The translations under genes and the position numbers were made by a program. From positions 1 to 52,483 of the forward strand of contig SHYW01000028.1 in assembly GCA_009692615.1 (NCBI GenBank): a stretch of DNA of 52,483 nucleotides, written 5' to 3'. Below are positions 8,553-16,216 of the stretch, one piece after another; position 1 is the first letter of the stretch; each line of letters starts with the position of its first letter. The stretch is from Deltaproteobacteria bacterium (GTDB lineage: Bacteria > Desulfobacterota > Binatia > UBA9968). The notes beneath the pieces were generated by a model. That model was not told the DNA's origin and did no database searches. It was given only the letters and a program-made list of their open reading frames with translations.

Positions 8553-9041
8553 CTAAGCCAAACCCAACCAGGTTTGAATCATTCCGTCTGGGAAAGGCAG
8601 GTTGAGCAATCTCACAAACAGAGAATAATAAAAAAGGAAAGCGACCGCGGTCAGAGTCGCCGACAGCCAAAGTTTCTCTTTGCCGTGGAAATACATGTAA
8701 GAGAAGACGATGACCGGGACCGTGATCGAAAAGCCGACAAACCAACAGCCGAAGAAAAACCCAAAGAACCAGGAGAACATGTTGACCGTGCGCCTAAACG
8801 CGATTGCCGGTTCGACGGTTTTCGTCGCTTGAAAATCCATCGGCGTGACGTTGTCATCCGGCTTATGTTCGATGCCTTTCAAATCCAGGATGACCTGAAT
8901 GAGGGCGAGGATAATCATCGGGATGCCGATCGTGAAGGGATACAGCCGGGCTTGCATGCGCCACTCCTTGGCTTCGTAGACGAACACGCAGAAAAAGATT
9001 AAAGCGCAAAAACTAAAAATGGCCTTCGGGGTGATTTTCAA
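8553..9041 (-). CDS. TctB-like small membrane subunit of a tripartite tricarboxylate transporter
   Basis: About 162 residues with four hydrophobic segments: near AIFSFCALIFFCVFVY, FTIGIPMIILALIQVIL, FSWFFGFFFGCWFVGF with SITVPVIVFSYMYF, and LTAVAFLFYYSLFVRLL. A PFTIGIPMIILA block follows the first segment. This size and layout fit TctB (DUF1468), the small membrane subunit of TTT carriers. The start is taken as TTG at 9041 because GAAAGGAG (9055-9048) precedes it by six bases; the only in-frame ATG, at 9086, lies inside the upstream amidohydrolase gene and has no such site. It lies between the amidohydrolase and the TctC-like array. TctA, the large permease that TctB needs, is absent from the window. 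Confidence 0.8.
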   Translation of the reverse strand: MKITPKAIFSFCALIFFCVFVYEAKEWRMQARLYPFTIGIPMIILALIQVILDLKGIEHKPDDNVTPMDFQATKTVEPAIAFRRTVNMFSWFFGFFFGCWFVGFSITVPVIVFSYMYFHGKEKLWLSATLTAVAFLFYYSLFVRLLNLPFPDGMIQTWLGLA

Positions 9042-9047
9042 GTGAAA

Positions 9048-9055
9048 CTCCTTTC
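9048..9055 (-). promoter_or_regulatory. Ribosome binding site indicating a TTG start for the TctB-like gene
   Basis: GAAAGGAG on the minus strand with a six-base spacer to TTG 9041. It lies just past the TAA stop of the upstream amidohydrolase (9058-9060). Confidence 0.6.
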
Positions 9056-9057
9056 GC

Positions 9058-10080
9058 TTAATTCCAACCGTAAAGTCGGATGGCATTATCGCGCATGATT
9101 TTATTTTTTTGTCCGTCGCTAATATCTTTTCGGCCTTTGACGGTGGCCGTCATGTAGGGAAAACCGCCGTCCCAGTGGGGATAGTCGGAAGCGAACAAAA
9201 TGACATCTTCGCCGAGCTTTTCCAAACAAAAGGGCACTGTGCTCTCTTCCGGTTCGGCGGCGAAGAACCAGTTGCCGCCGGTGATGTAGGCGCTGGGTTT
9301 TTTCTTCAACAGCGGCGCCTCGGTTTGGCGTTTCTCCCATTCCTCGTCCATGCGGTCCATCCAGTAGGGCACCCAGCCGCAGCCGCACTCGAGAAAGGCG
9401 ACGCGCAATTTGGGGAATTTCTCCGGCACGCCGCCATAAACCAATGCGGCGCAATCTAGCAAAGTTTCAAAGGGCCGTCCAACGGTATGGCGGAATAAGA
9501 AGGTGTCGAAGCGGATTTCGCCGGCCGGTCCGTTGCGTGAGTTGTGGACCAACAGTGGCGCGTTGTATTTCACCAGCTGCTCATAGATCGGCCAGTAGGC
9601 CGGCTGACCGATATGTTCCTTCATGCCGAAGGTGCCAACCGCCACGCCAACGAGACCGAGCTTGCCAATGGCGCGGTCGATTTCCTTGCACGCCGCGTCG
9701 ACGTCTTGGAACGGCACTAGCGCCACGCCTTTGAGCCGCGGACTCTCGGCGCAAACGCTGGCGATCCAATCGTTGTAGCCGCGGCAAAAGGCGGCGGCGT
9801 AATCTTTTTCCGGCAACTGGGTGACGCTGAAACCGCCGGTGGGAAACAAGACGGATATATCGATATGTTCAGTGTCGAGATCGCGGAGCCGGGTAGCGAG
9901 GTCCGGATTCGGCGTGTCGAGTTTGCCATACATGCTGGAGTCCCAAACATCGCTCGGCAACAGCGAGCCCCGGCGCCGACAGAACGGCTCGGCGATAAAC
10001 TTGCGCAAATCGGCATCGCGGTCAAGCACATGGCCGTCGGCATCGATGATGTTGACGTTGGCTAAATTGACACCGGGCAT
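9058..10080 (-). CDS. Amidohydrolase family 2 (ACMSD-like metal-dependent hydrolase)
   Basis: 340 residues. The N-terminal metal motif is in IIDADGHVLD. There is a central LVHNSRNGP strand, a FLECGCGWVPYWMDRMDEEW block and the C-terminal FASDYPHWDGGFPY, where the conserved metal-binding Asp sits. This order is typical of Amidohydro_2 (PF04909) TIM-barrel enzymes, which decarboxylate or hydrolyse ring-derived acids and are common near TctC-like genes and acyl-CoA genes. It is divergent from the acyl-CoA dehydrogenase at 10227 across a 146-base gap that should contain both promoters, and it probably forms an operon with the TctB-like gene 16 bases downstream. The exact substrate cannot be read from sequence. 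Confidence 0.85.
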   Translation of the reverse strand: MPGVNLANVNIIDADGHVLDRDADLRKFIAEPFCRRRGSLLPSDVWDSSMYGKLDTPNPDLATRLRDLDTEHIDISVLFPTGGFSVTQLPEKDYAAAFCRGYNDWIASVCAESPRLKGVALVPFQDVDAACKEIDRAIGKLGLVGVAVGTFGMKEHIGQPAYWPIYEQLVKYNAPLLVHNSRNGPAGEIRFDTFLFRHTVGRPFETLLDCAALVYGGVPEKFPKLRVAFLECGCGWVPYWMDRMDEEWEKRQTEAPLLKKKPSAYITGGNWFFAAEPEESTVPFCLEKLGEDVILFASDYPHWDGGFPYMTATVKGRKDISDGQKNKIMRDNAIRLYGWN

Positions 10081-10226
10081 CGGACCTCCAAAAAATTGGC
10101 GATTGAATAGGGCATTTCGATTGTTGATCGAATTACCACACGGGGGATTCGACGGTCAATGGTTGCTATCTGTTTTTTTGTCCAAGCAAGCTGTGATAAA
10201 GGGGCGGAGGGAGTTATCGTCGCGCC

Positions 10227-11423
10227 ATGAATTTTAGTGTGTCCGCTGAAGAAGAAAGTCTTAGCTGGCGAGTCCGCGAATTCGTCGCTGAAGCGCTCTT
10301 GCCGCTGGAGCCGGAGTTCGCCCACGCGCCGGATATTTTCGAAGGCAGCCGCTGGAAGAGCCGGGTGAAGTCGAGTGCTGACGCGGAGATTCAGCGTTAC
10401 CTGAAGATCATGGAAGATTTGGAAAAGCGCGCCGAGGAAGCCGGTCTGTGGCATCTCGACGTGCCCAAGGCCTACGGCGGCATGGAAGTCAGCAACGTGG
10501 CGATGATCGCGGTGACTGAAGAATTGGAGAAGTCGGCAATTCCCTTCGAGTTCGGCAACCATGTGTCGAACATTTTGTTTAATTGCCAGGGCGAGCAGAT
10601 CGACAAATATCTTTGGCCCTGTATCCGCGGCGAGAAGACTTCGGCGTTCGGCTTGAGCGAACCGGCTTCCGGCGCCGATCCCTCGATGATGCAGACCACG
10701 GCGACGCCGGACGGCGATTATTTCGAGATCAACGGCACGAAAATGTTTCCGACCTTCGCCGATGTCGCCGACTTCGTGCAACTCTTCGCCCGCTTGCCGG
10801 GCACAAAGGGGCGCGAGGGCGTGACTTGTTTTCTGATCGACACCGGCACGCCGGGCTATCGCGTCGTGCGCAGCATCGCGACTATCGCCGGCACCGAGCC
10901 CTGTGAGTTGGTCTTCGAAGACTGCCGCGTGCCCAAATCGTAGGTGCTCGGCCAGGTGGGCAACGGCTGGGCGCTCAATCAATCCTGGCTCGGCGCGCGC
11001 CGCTTCCAAGTCGGCATTCGCGCCCACGGCATGGCCCAGCGGGTGCTGCGCGCGGTGGCCGAAGCGATCCGCCACGATGCCCAAGAAGTAAATAAATATG
11101 CCGGCGCCATCGGCCACTTTCTCGGCGAGCTCGAAGCGTTGAAAACGCTCACCTACACCGCATCCTGGCGCGCCGATCAAAAACTCGACGTGCGCGTCGA
11201 CGCGGCGAAAGTGAAACTGTTCGGCACCGAGCTGGCGCACAAGGTCATCGACTTCGCTCTAGAAGCGGTCGGCCCGTCGGCGATGCGTAAAGAACATGTG
11301 ATCGCCCGCGCTTTCCGCCACGCCCGCGCGCGCCGGATCATTGACGGACCGTCGGAAGTGCAGCGTCATATCATCCAGCGCGCGCTGTTCCGCGAAGGCG
11401 CGGGGTTGTTGGAATTGCAGTAG
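10227..11423 (+). pseudogene. Acyl-CoA dehydrogenase interrupted by one in-frame TAG
   Basis: Reading through a TAG at 10941-10943 (codon 239) gives one normal-length acyl-CoA dehydrogenase of about 398 residues. The first part has the N-terminal helical domain and the FAD/substrate block FGLSEPASGADPSMMQT. It breaks off at CRVPKS, just before the expected VLG in the middle domain. The second part resumes in the same frame with VLGQVGNGWALNQS and ends with the C-terminal helical domain, including RIIDGPSEVQRHIIQRALF. The downstream part could start from GTG 10944 but would lack the FAD-binding half. A CAG-to-TAG change (Gln) would explain it. Either a recent pseudogene or a sequence error. 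The role was flavin-dependent alpha,beta-dehydrogenation of an acyl-CoA together with the next gene. Confidence 0.85.
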
Positions 11424-11445
11424 TGAAGATGCGAAAGAAGATTAT

Positions 11446-11516
11446 CACCACGAAGGACACGAAGATCACGAAGTTCGGAGTTCTAATTGTTCGAAACCTT
11501 CGTGTCCTTCGTGGTG
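11446..11516. repeat. CACGAAGGACACGAAG inverted repeat, copy 1
   Basis: Perfect 19-bp arms: caccacgaaggacacgaag (11446-11464) and its complement (11498-11516), with a 33-base loop. The right arm ends ten bases before the ATG at 11527, so the hairpin covers the place where an RBS would be expected. Copies of the same family lie at 42342-42423 and 44844-44933. Confidence 0.85.
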
Positions 11517-11526
11517 CGATAGAATT

Positions 11527-12648
11527 ATGGATCTACGACTCACCGAAGAAGAACAGCTGATCAAGAAAACCGCGGCGGAGTTCGTCGACCGGGAACTGCT
11601 CGCGCGCGAGGGCGCGTTCTTAAAACAAAGCGAACCGTTTCTGCCGGCGGGGGCGCCGGTGCGGCGTGAGCTTGACGGCGCAACCCGCGCCGAGTTGATT
11701 CAGAAAGCTCGATCCATTGGCTTATGGTGCTTGGAGTTGCCGGAAACTTTCGGCGGCGCGCCGATGAGCGCGGTCATGCGTGTGTTGATCGAGCGCGAAT
11801 TTGGCCGCACGGTGTTGCCCTTTGCGCCGGTGACGATTCCCGAATTCATGTTCGAAACCAAATACGGCCAGCAGCTTGCCGACGGCACCCTGACGCTCGC
11901 TTTCGCCTTCGACGAAGCGCACAAAACCGGCAATCTCACCCAGCTCAAAAATCTTTATCGTCAAGAGGTCGAAGGCGCGATCTTGCAAGATGCGCGCGGC
12001 GATCTGTTCGATTGCCACGCCGATTTATTTTTGTTTCCCGCCCGGGAGCCTGGCACGCAACGGCTGGGCTTGTTCGTCATCGAGCGCGACACCAGCGGTT
12101 TGACCATCGCCGATGAAGTCGACTTGACCACCGATGCCACAGTGGCTCGCTTGTCGCTCCATCTTTGCCGCGTGCCCAACGAACAACTGCTCGGCTACGA
12201 ATACGAAGCCGGCGCGATCATCGCCGCCGAGCAATTGACAATCGCCGCGCGCTCGTTGGGCATCGCCATGCGCTGCCTAGCGGCATCCCTTGAACATGCG
12301 CGTAACCGCGTCACCTTCGGCCGGCGCTTGGCCGAGCGCCAAGCAATTCAATGGATGCTCGCCGATCTGGCCATCGAACTGCGCACTTCAACCTGGCTGA
12401 CGCTCGAAGCGGCGTGGCGCGCCGATCACGGTGAGACCTATTTCGACGAAGCGGCGTTGGCCAAGAAGCGCGCCGCCAAGATGGCCTTCCAAGCCGCCGA
12501 CACGGCGATTCAAATCCACGGCGGTTACGGCGTCTGCAAAGAATTTCCCTTCGAGGGTTTCTATCGCGAAGCGCGCATGATGCGCTTGCTGTATGGACGG
12601 GAAGAGGAAATGAATCGGGCGGCGGGGGAGAAATTCGTGAGGCAATAG
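11527..12648 (+). CDS. Acyl-CoA dehydrogenase family protein (second of pair)
   Basis: 373 residues from ATG 11527 (MDLRLTEEEQLIKKTAAEF). An in-frame ATG at 11341 would translate the preceding gene's tail and the palindromic repeat, and is rejected. It has an N-terminal helical domain with GLWCLELPETFGG, a middle beta domain that is less conserved than usual (no clear FAD-binding CxTEP block), and a C-terminal helical domain with RVTFGRRLAERQAIQWMLADLAIEL and QIHGGYGVCKEFPFEGFYREARMM. Pairs of acyl-CoA dehydrogenase subunits like this often form heteromers in sterol, aromatic or alicyclic acyl-CoA breakdown. Its partner upstream is interrupted. No good Shine-Dalgarno is seen because the repeat hairpin occupies the leader. 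Confidence 0.85.
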   Translation: MDLRLTEEEQLIKKTAAEFVDRELLAREGAFLKQSEPFLPAGAPVRRELDGATRAELIQKARSIGLWCLELPETFGGAPMSAVMRVLIEREFGRTVLPFAPVTIPEFMFETKYGQQLADGTLTLAFAFDEAHKTGNLTQLKNLYRQEVEGAILQDARGDLFDCHADLFLFPAREPGTQRLGLFVIERDTSGLTIADEVDLTTDATVARLSLHLCRVPNEQLLGYEYEAGAIIAAEQLTIAARSLGIAMRCLAASLEHARNRVTFGRRLAERQAIQWMLADLAIELRTSTWLTLEAAWRADHGETYFDEAALAKKRAAKMAFQAADTAIQIHGGYGVCKEFPFEGFYREARMMRLLYGREEEMNRAAGEKFVRQ

Positions 12649-12670
12649 GCAATGGGCAGTAGGCAATAGT
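12641..12670. repeat. GGCAATAGGCAATGGGCAGT short tandem repeat, copy 1
   Basis: Two to three direct units of the form ggcaataggcaatgggcagtaggcaa at the 3' end of the acyl-CoA dehydrogenase gene. A related tract sits directly after the enoyl-CoA hydratase gene at 18110-18138. Confidence 0.5.
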
Positions 12671-12700
12671 AAATCACAAGTTGAAATACCTAGCAGTGTC

Positions 12701-12770
12701 AAATCCGAAATTCGAAATCCGAAATTCGAAACAAATTCAAATGATCAAAAACCAGAAAATTCTAAACTAG
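12701..12770. repeat. AT-rich AAATCCGAAATTCG repeat, copy 2
   Basis: Direct units aaatccgaaattcg repeated, then degenerate caaattcaaatgatc and accagaaaattctaaac. Same general family as 405-545. It fills most of the leader between the acyl-CoA dehydrogenase and the thiolase-like gene; further degenerate ttcgaatttcaaattt lies near 12858-12873. Confidence 0.65.
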
Positions 12771-12895
12771 AAGGATCGGATTCGGCATTTTGAATTTTGC
12801 CAGTTTGGGATTTAGTTGGCCGCGTATTGTTTCGGTCCGCGGGGCATCTTTCGATATTCGAATTTCAAATTTGCAGGGATCAGAGGGAGAAAGAG

Positions 12896-14047
12896 ATGAG
12901 ACGTAAGAAAGTTTGTTTTGTCGGTTACGGTTCGACGGAGTATTCGCGCCAGTCGGAGGAATCGCAGCTCGGCCACTACGCGACGGCGATTCGCGCGGCG
13001 CTCAATCAGACGGGGCTCAAGAAGAAAGACATTCACGGTCTGTCGATTACGACTCAAGCGAGTCCGGATACCGCGCCGCACGTGGCGGAGCAGTTAGGCT
13101 TCGAGCTCGATTGGGTTTTGAACGCCGACTACGGCGGCGCCGGCGGCGTCGGCGCGGTGCGCCGGGCGGCGGATGCCATCGAGTGCGGCCATCTCGATGT
13201 CGCGCTGTTGGTCGGCGGTAACTCTTTCGACCGCAGCGTCTCGCACCAGCGGCCGTTGGAATATCAGCGCGGCAACTTCGTCGATGTCTACGGTTACGGC
13301 GGGCCGAATTCTTTGATGGCGCTGATCCAGCGCCTGCACATGGAAAACTTCGGTACGACATTAGAACAAATCGGCAAGATCGCCGTGGCCCAGCGCTTCA
13401 ATGCGATGAACAATCCCCAGGCGCTGTTTCGCGCGCCGATGACGATCCAAGATTATCTGCTGTCGCGCATGATCTCCGATCCGATCCGCCTGTTCGACTG
13501 CGTCATGCCCTGTTCCGGCGCCGAGTGTTTGATTCTCGCGTCCGAAGAAAAGGCCAAACAGATTTCCGACAAGCTAGTTTACTTAGTCACCGACGCCGAG
13601 AAGGTTCACTATCAGGTCGCCAACATGCTGCCGGAGAAAACCACCTTCGGCATGAAACTCGTCGGCGAGAAGATTTTCTCGGAAGTGAAACGCGAGGATA
13701 TCGATCTGTTCGAGATTTACGACGACTATCCGATCGCCGTGATGATTCAGCTCGAAGACTTCGGCTACTGCAAGAAGGGCGACGGCGGCAAGTTCGTCGA
13801 TGCCCATGATTTGACCTACAACGGCGATTTCCCGCTCAACACCGGCGGCGGCGAGTTGTCGGTGGGCCAGGCCGGACTGGCCGGCGGATTTCTCCACGTC
13901 GTCGAAGCGCTGCGGCAATTGCGCGGCGAAGCGGACGGGCATCAAGTGAAGAAAGCCGAGCGCGCGCTGGTCACCGGCATCGGCTGGCTCAACTACGGGC
14001 GCAACCTCGGCACAACGGCTGCGTTGGTTATGGAAAGGAGAAAGTAA
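12896..14047 (+). CDS. Thiolase-like protein (SCP2-thiolase / lipid-transfer type)
   Basis: 383 residues from ATG 12896, which has GAGGGAGAAAGAG immediately upstream; an in-frame ATG at 12797 would read through repeat sequence. Thiolase-fold blocks are HYATAIRAALNQTGLKKKDI, YGGAGGVGAVRRAADAIECG, DCVMPCSGAECLILAS, FEIYDDYPIAV and NTGGGELSVGQAGLAGGF. The usual nucleophilic Cys block is replaced by DYGGAGG, and the usual GHP block by GQAG, as in the non-decarboxylating SCP2-thiolase-like group. These pair with DUF35 proteins, and the next gene is one, starting at the end of this gene. A role in retro-aldol or acyl-CoA side-chain cleavage is inferred from known DUF35 complexes. Confidence 0.82.
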   Translation: MRRKKVCFVGYGSTEYSRQSEESQLGHYATAIRAALNQTGLKKKDIHGLSITTQASPDTAPHVAEQLGFELDWVLNADYGGAGGVGAVRRAADAIECGHLDVALLVGGNSFDRSVSHQRPLEYQRGNFVDVYGYGGPNSLMALIQRLHMENFGTTLEQIGKIAVAQRFNAMNNPQALFRAPMTIQDYLLSRMISDPIRLFDCVMPCSGAECLILASEEKAKQISDKLVYLVTDAEKVHYQVANMLPEKTTFGMKLVGEKIFSEVKREDIDLFEIYDDYPIAVMIQLEDFGYCKKGDGGKFVDAHDLTYNGDFPLNTGGGELSVGQAGLAGGFLHVVEALRQLRGEADGHQVKKAERALVTGIGWLNYGRNLGTTAALVMERRK

Positions 14048-14466
14048 TGGCTGAAGCAAGAGCACCGCAAAAAAGTTTACCCAAGATCAATCCCGTCGAC
14101 AGACCTTTCTGGGAAGGCGCGGCAAAAAATAAATTCCTGCTGCAGAAATGTAACAGCTGCGGCAAGGTGCAGTTCTTTCCGCGCGTGGCCTGCGTCGATT
14201 GCTTCGGCGAAGTCAGTTGGATCGAAGCGAAGGGCACCGGCAAGATTCACACCTTCACGCTGGTGCGCGTGCCGCGCAATCCGGCGTTCAAAGATGAGGT
14301 GCCGATTTTCTACATCAATGTGATTCTCGACGAGGGCGTGATCATCGAGAGCCGCCTGCTTGGCGACAATAAAGAGAAGGTCAAGATCGGCGACCGCGTC
14401 AAAGTCCGCTACGAGCAGACGCATAATCCGGAGATCAAGCTGCCGTGTTTTGAGTTGGCGGGGTGA
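14047..14466 (+). CDS. DUF35 OB-fold / zinc-ribbon acyl-CoA-associated protein
   Basis: 139 residues. The N-terminal rubredoxin-like zinc ribbon has two CxxC pairs (CNSCGKVQFFP and CVDC), followed by an OB-fold with GTGKIHTFTLVRVPR, IFYINVILDEG and IGDRVKVRYEQ. This is the canonical partner of SCP2-type thiolases. Its ATG overlaps the last base of the upstream thiolase-like stop, so the two are translationally coupled and likely form a complex. It ends just before repeat copy 14471-14580. Confidence 0.88.
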   Translation: MAEARAPQKSLPKINPVDRPFWEGAAKNKFLLQKCNSCGKVQFFPRVACVDCFGEVSWIEAKGTGKIHTFTLVRVPRNPAFKDEVPIFYINVILDEGVIIESRLLGDNKEKVKIGDRVKVRYEQTHNPEIKLPCFELAG

Positions 14467-14470
14467 AGAG

Positions 14471-14580
14471 CCCTCACCCTTCCCTCTTTCAAAGGGCGAG
14501 GGTGGAGACGGGGAGATGAAAATGGAACGGGTTCAGTAAATTGTTCCCTCTCCCACTGGGAGAAGGAGAGGGCGAGGGCA
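14471..14580. repeat. CCCTCACCC/GAGGGCA palindromic element, copy 1
   Basis: Terminal ccctcaccct and ggcgagggca arms bracket two internal hairpins; the second is ccctctcccactgggagaagg. The core ggggagatgaaaa is shared with copy 2 (15662-15777) in the same orientation. Its right arm (ggagagggcgagggc) lies eight bases before ATG 14587 and probably acts as that gene's RBS. Confidence 0.8.
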
Positions 14581-14586
14581 AGCTCC

Positions 14587-15579
14587 ATGCACAAAAAAAT
14601 CACTAGACTGGCGCTATGCGCTCTACTGTTCGCTTATAGCTTTCCAGTTCAGGCGCAGCAGCCGCCGAAGATCCCGCGGATAGGATTTGTGTCATCAGGG
14701 AGCGGCGATCCAAAATTTCGCGAGGCTTCTGTGGAGGCATTCCGGCAAGGACTGCTAGAGCGCGGTTATGTTGAGGGGAAAAACATCCAGATCGAGTACC
14801 GCTACGCTGAAGGAGATCTTGACCGGGTGCCGCGCCTGATCGCTGAACTGGTGCAACTCAAGGTCGACGTCTTGGTCCCCGGACCCTTTGCAGGAGTCCT
14901 CGCGGCTAAGGAGGCGACAACGACGATTCCCATTGTCATGGTGAGCAGTGTAGATCCGGTTGCGTCAGGAATAGTTAAGAGCTTGGCACGCCCTGGCGGA
15001 AATATCACCGGGTTCTCTACGCTCAGCCGGGAGTTGAGCGGCAAGCGGCTGGAATTGCTAAAGGAGGCGGTTCCCGGGATGTCGCGCGTCGCCGTTCTTT
15101 GGGACGTGAACGCACCGGGGCCGGCGGTTGCTATTAAAGAGCTCAAAGCTGTGGGGCCGGCGCTAAAGATTCAGTTGCAATCGTTGGAGGTGCGCGGTCC
15201 GGACCCTGATCTTGACGGAGCGTTTCGAGCGGCGGTGAAAGGGAAGGCCAACGCGCTTTTCGTGAGCCAGAATCCACTGCTCAGTCGTTATCGAAAGAGG
15301 ATTGCGGATTTAGCCATTAAGAATCGACTGCCGTCGATGTGCGAGGGAACTCAGTGGGTGGAGGATGGTTGTCTGATGACCTATGGAACGAACACGTCTG
15401 ATCAGTACCGGCGCGCGGCATATTACGTCGACAGAATTCTTAAAGGCACCAAGCCCGCTGACCTTCCCGTCGAACAGCCGATGAAGTTTGAGTTCGTGAT
15501 CAATAAGAAAACCGCCGATCAGATCGGCCTGACGATCCCGCAGTGGCCGCTGATGAAGGCGGATCGGATGATCAGATGA
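14587..15579 (+). CDS. TrpX-type ABC transporter substrate-binding protein
   Basis: 330 residues. The signal peptide is KKITRLALCALLFAYSF, cleaved near VQAQ. The mature region has KIPRIGFVSSGSGDP, a GYVEGKNIQIEYRYAEGD block, VQLKVDVLVPGPF, TTIPIVMVSSVDPVASGIV and SLARPGGNITGFSTL. In the second lobe it has KRLELLKEAVPGMSRVAVLWD and LPSMCEGTQWVEDGCLMTYG. This is a full-length member of the TrpX/DUF534 group, and the same family as the truncated gene at 1-482. It stands alone between two direct copies of a palindromic element, with no permease or ATPase. Ligand unknown; related proteins bind aromatic amino acids or nucleoside-like compounds. Confidence 0.87.
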   Translation: MHKKITRLALCALLFAYSFPVQAQQPPKIPRIGFVSSGSGDPKFREASVEAFRQGLLERGYVEGKNIQIEYRYAEGDLDRVPRLIAELVQLKVDVLVPGPFAGVLAAKEATTTIPIVMVSSVDPVASGIVKSLARPGGNITGFSTLSRELSGKRLELLKEAVPGMSRVAVLWDVNAPGPAVAIKELKAVGPALKIQLQSLEVRGPDPDLDGAFRAAVKGKANALFVSQNPLLSRYRKRIADLAIKNRLPSMCEGTQWVEDGCLMTYGTNTSDQYRRAAYYVDRILKGTKPADLPVEQPMKFEFVINKKTADQIGLTIPQWPLMKADRMIR

Positions 15580-15661
15580 TCGGTCAGGGGTGAAGGGTGA
15601 GGGATAAGGCGACGGAAAACAATTTAGAATTGATGCTGATTGAGTTCGCGGGTTGAAAGTC

Positions 15662-15777
15662 TGCCCTCACCCTTCCCTCTCCCTGGGAGCGAGGGTGAAG
15701 ATGGGGAGATGAAAACGGGAAATGTCTTCGGAGATTCTTACTTCCTCTCCCTTTGGGAGAGGATAGAGGTGAGGGCA
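15662..15777. repeat. CCCTCACCC/GAGGGCA palindromic element, copy 2
   Basis: Perfect 10-bp terminal inverted repeat tgccctcacc (15662-15671) and ggtgagggca (15768-15777). The internal hairpin 15744-15762 (cctctccc-ttt-gggagagg) is perfect. Same core and orientation as copy 1. It lies immediately upstream of the DUF559 gene, whose RBS-like gaggtgaggg is the right arm. Confidence 0.88.
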
Positions 15778-15784
15778 CATACGA

Positions 15785-16216
15785 ATGCTACCCTATCCAA
15801 ATCATCAAAAGACTCACGCCCGTAAGCTGCGAAGAGAAATAACCGATGCGGAGAAAAAACTTTGGGCATGCCTTCGCGATCGCCAACTCTGTGGCGCCAA
15901 ATTTCGTCGTCAGCATCCGATAGGATCGTACATTGCCGATTTCTGCTGCGTGGAGAGTTGCTTGGTGATCGAGCTTGATGGTGGTCAGTGCGCGGAGCAA
16001 GCCGCGGCGGATGACGCTCGGACGAAATTTATTGAATCGCGGGGATATCGCGTGCTGCGCTTTTGGAACAATGACGTTTTGACGAATCTTGCAGGGGTGG
16101 TGGAGCGGATCGTTGAAGTGCTGAAGAGCCCTCACCCTTGCCCTCTCCCGAAGGGCGAGGGTGGGAAGAAGGCATTGATTGTGAGTTCGGTAAGGCTAGT
16201 GAAGGAGCGGCAATGA
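15785..16216 (+). CDS. DUF559 domain protein (PD-(D/E)XK-like endonuclease)
   Basis: 143 residues. Residues about 10-113 are a complete DUF559 domain: RKLRREITDAEKKLWACLR, CGAKFRRQHPIGSYIADF, LVIELDGGQ and GYRVLRFWNNDVL. The IELDGGQ strand and the upstream ADF strand carry the acidic residues of a Vsr/restriction-like nuclease core. The last 30 or so residues (from SPHPCPLPKGEGG) are translated repeat (16128-16166), so the natural C-terminus was probably near VERIVEVLKS and has been extended. The extension makes the stop overlap the next ATG (ATGA at 16213). Flanked on both sides by the same palindromic repeat family. Substrate unknown. Confidence 0.85.
   Translation: MLPYPNHQKTHARKLRREITDAEKKLWACLRDRQLCGAKFRRQHPIGSYIADFCCVESCLVIELDGGQCAEQAAADDARTKFIESRGYRVLRFWNNDVLTNLAGVVERIVEVLKSPHPCPLPKGEGGKKALIVSSVRLVKERQ
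16128..16166. repeat. CCCTCACCC/GAGGGTG palindromic element, copy 3 (single hairpin)
   Basis: gccctcacccttgccctc followed by cccgaagggcgagggtgg folds into one hairpin, with cacccttgccct pairing against agggcgagggtg (one G-T pair). It is the left half of the element seen at 14471 and 15662, here fused in frame to the 3' end of the DUF559 gene. Confidence 0.75.

Noticed and set aside
10062..11240. 392-codon minus-strand frame antisense to the acyl-CoA dehydrogenase
   Set aside because: No family features; the plus strand holds a clear, if interrupted, acyl-CoA dehydrogenase.
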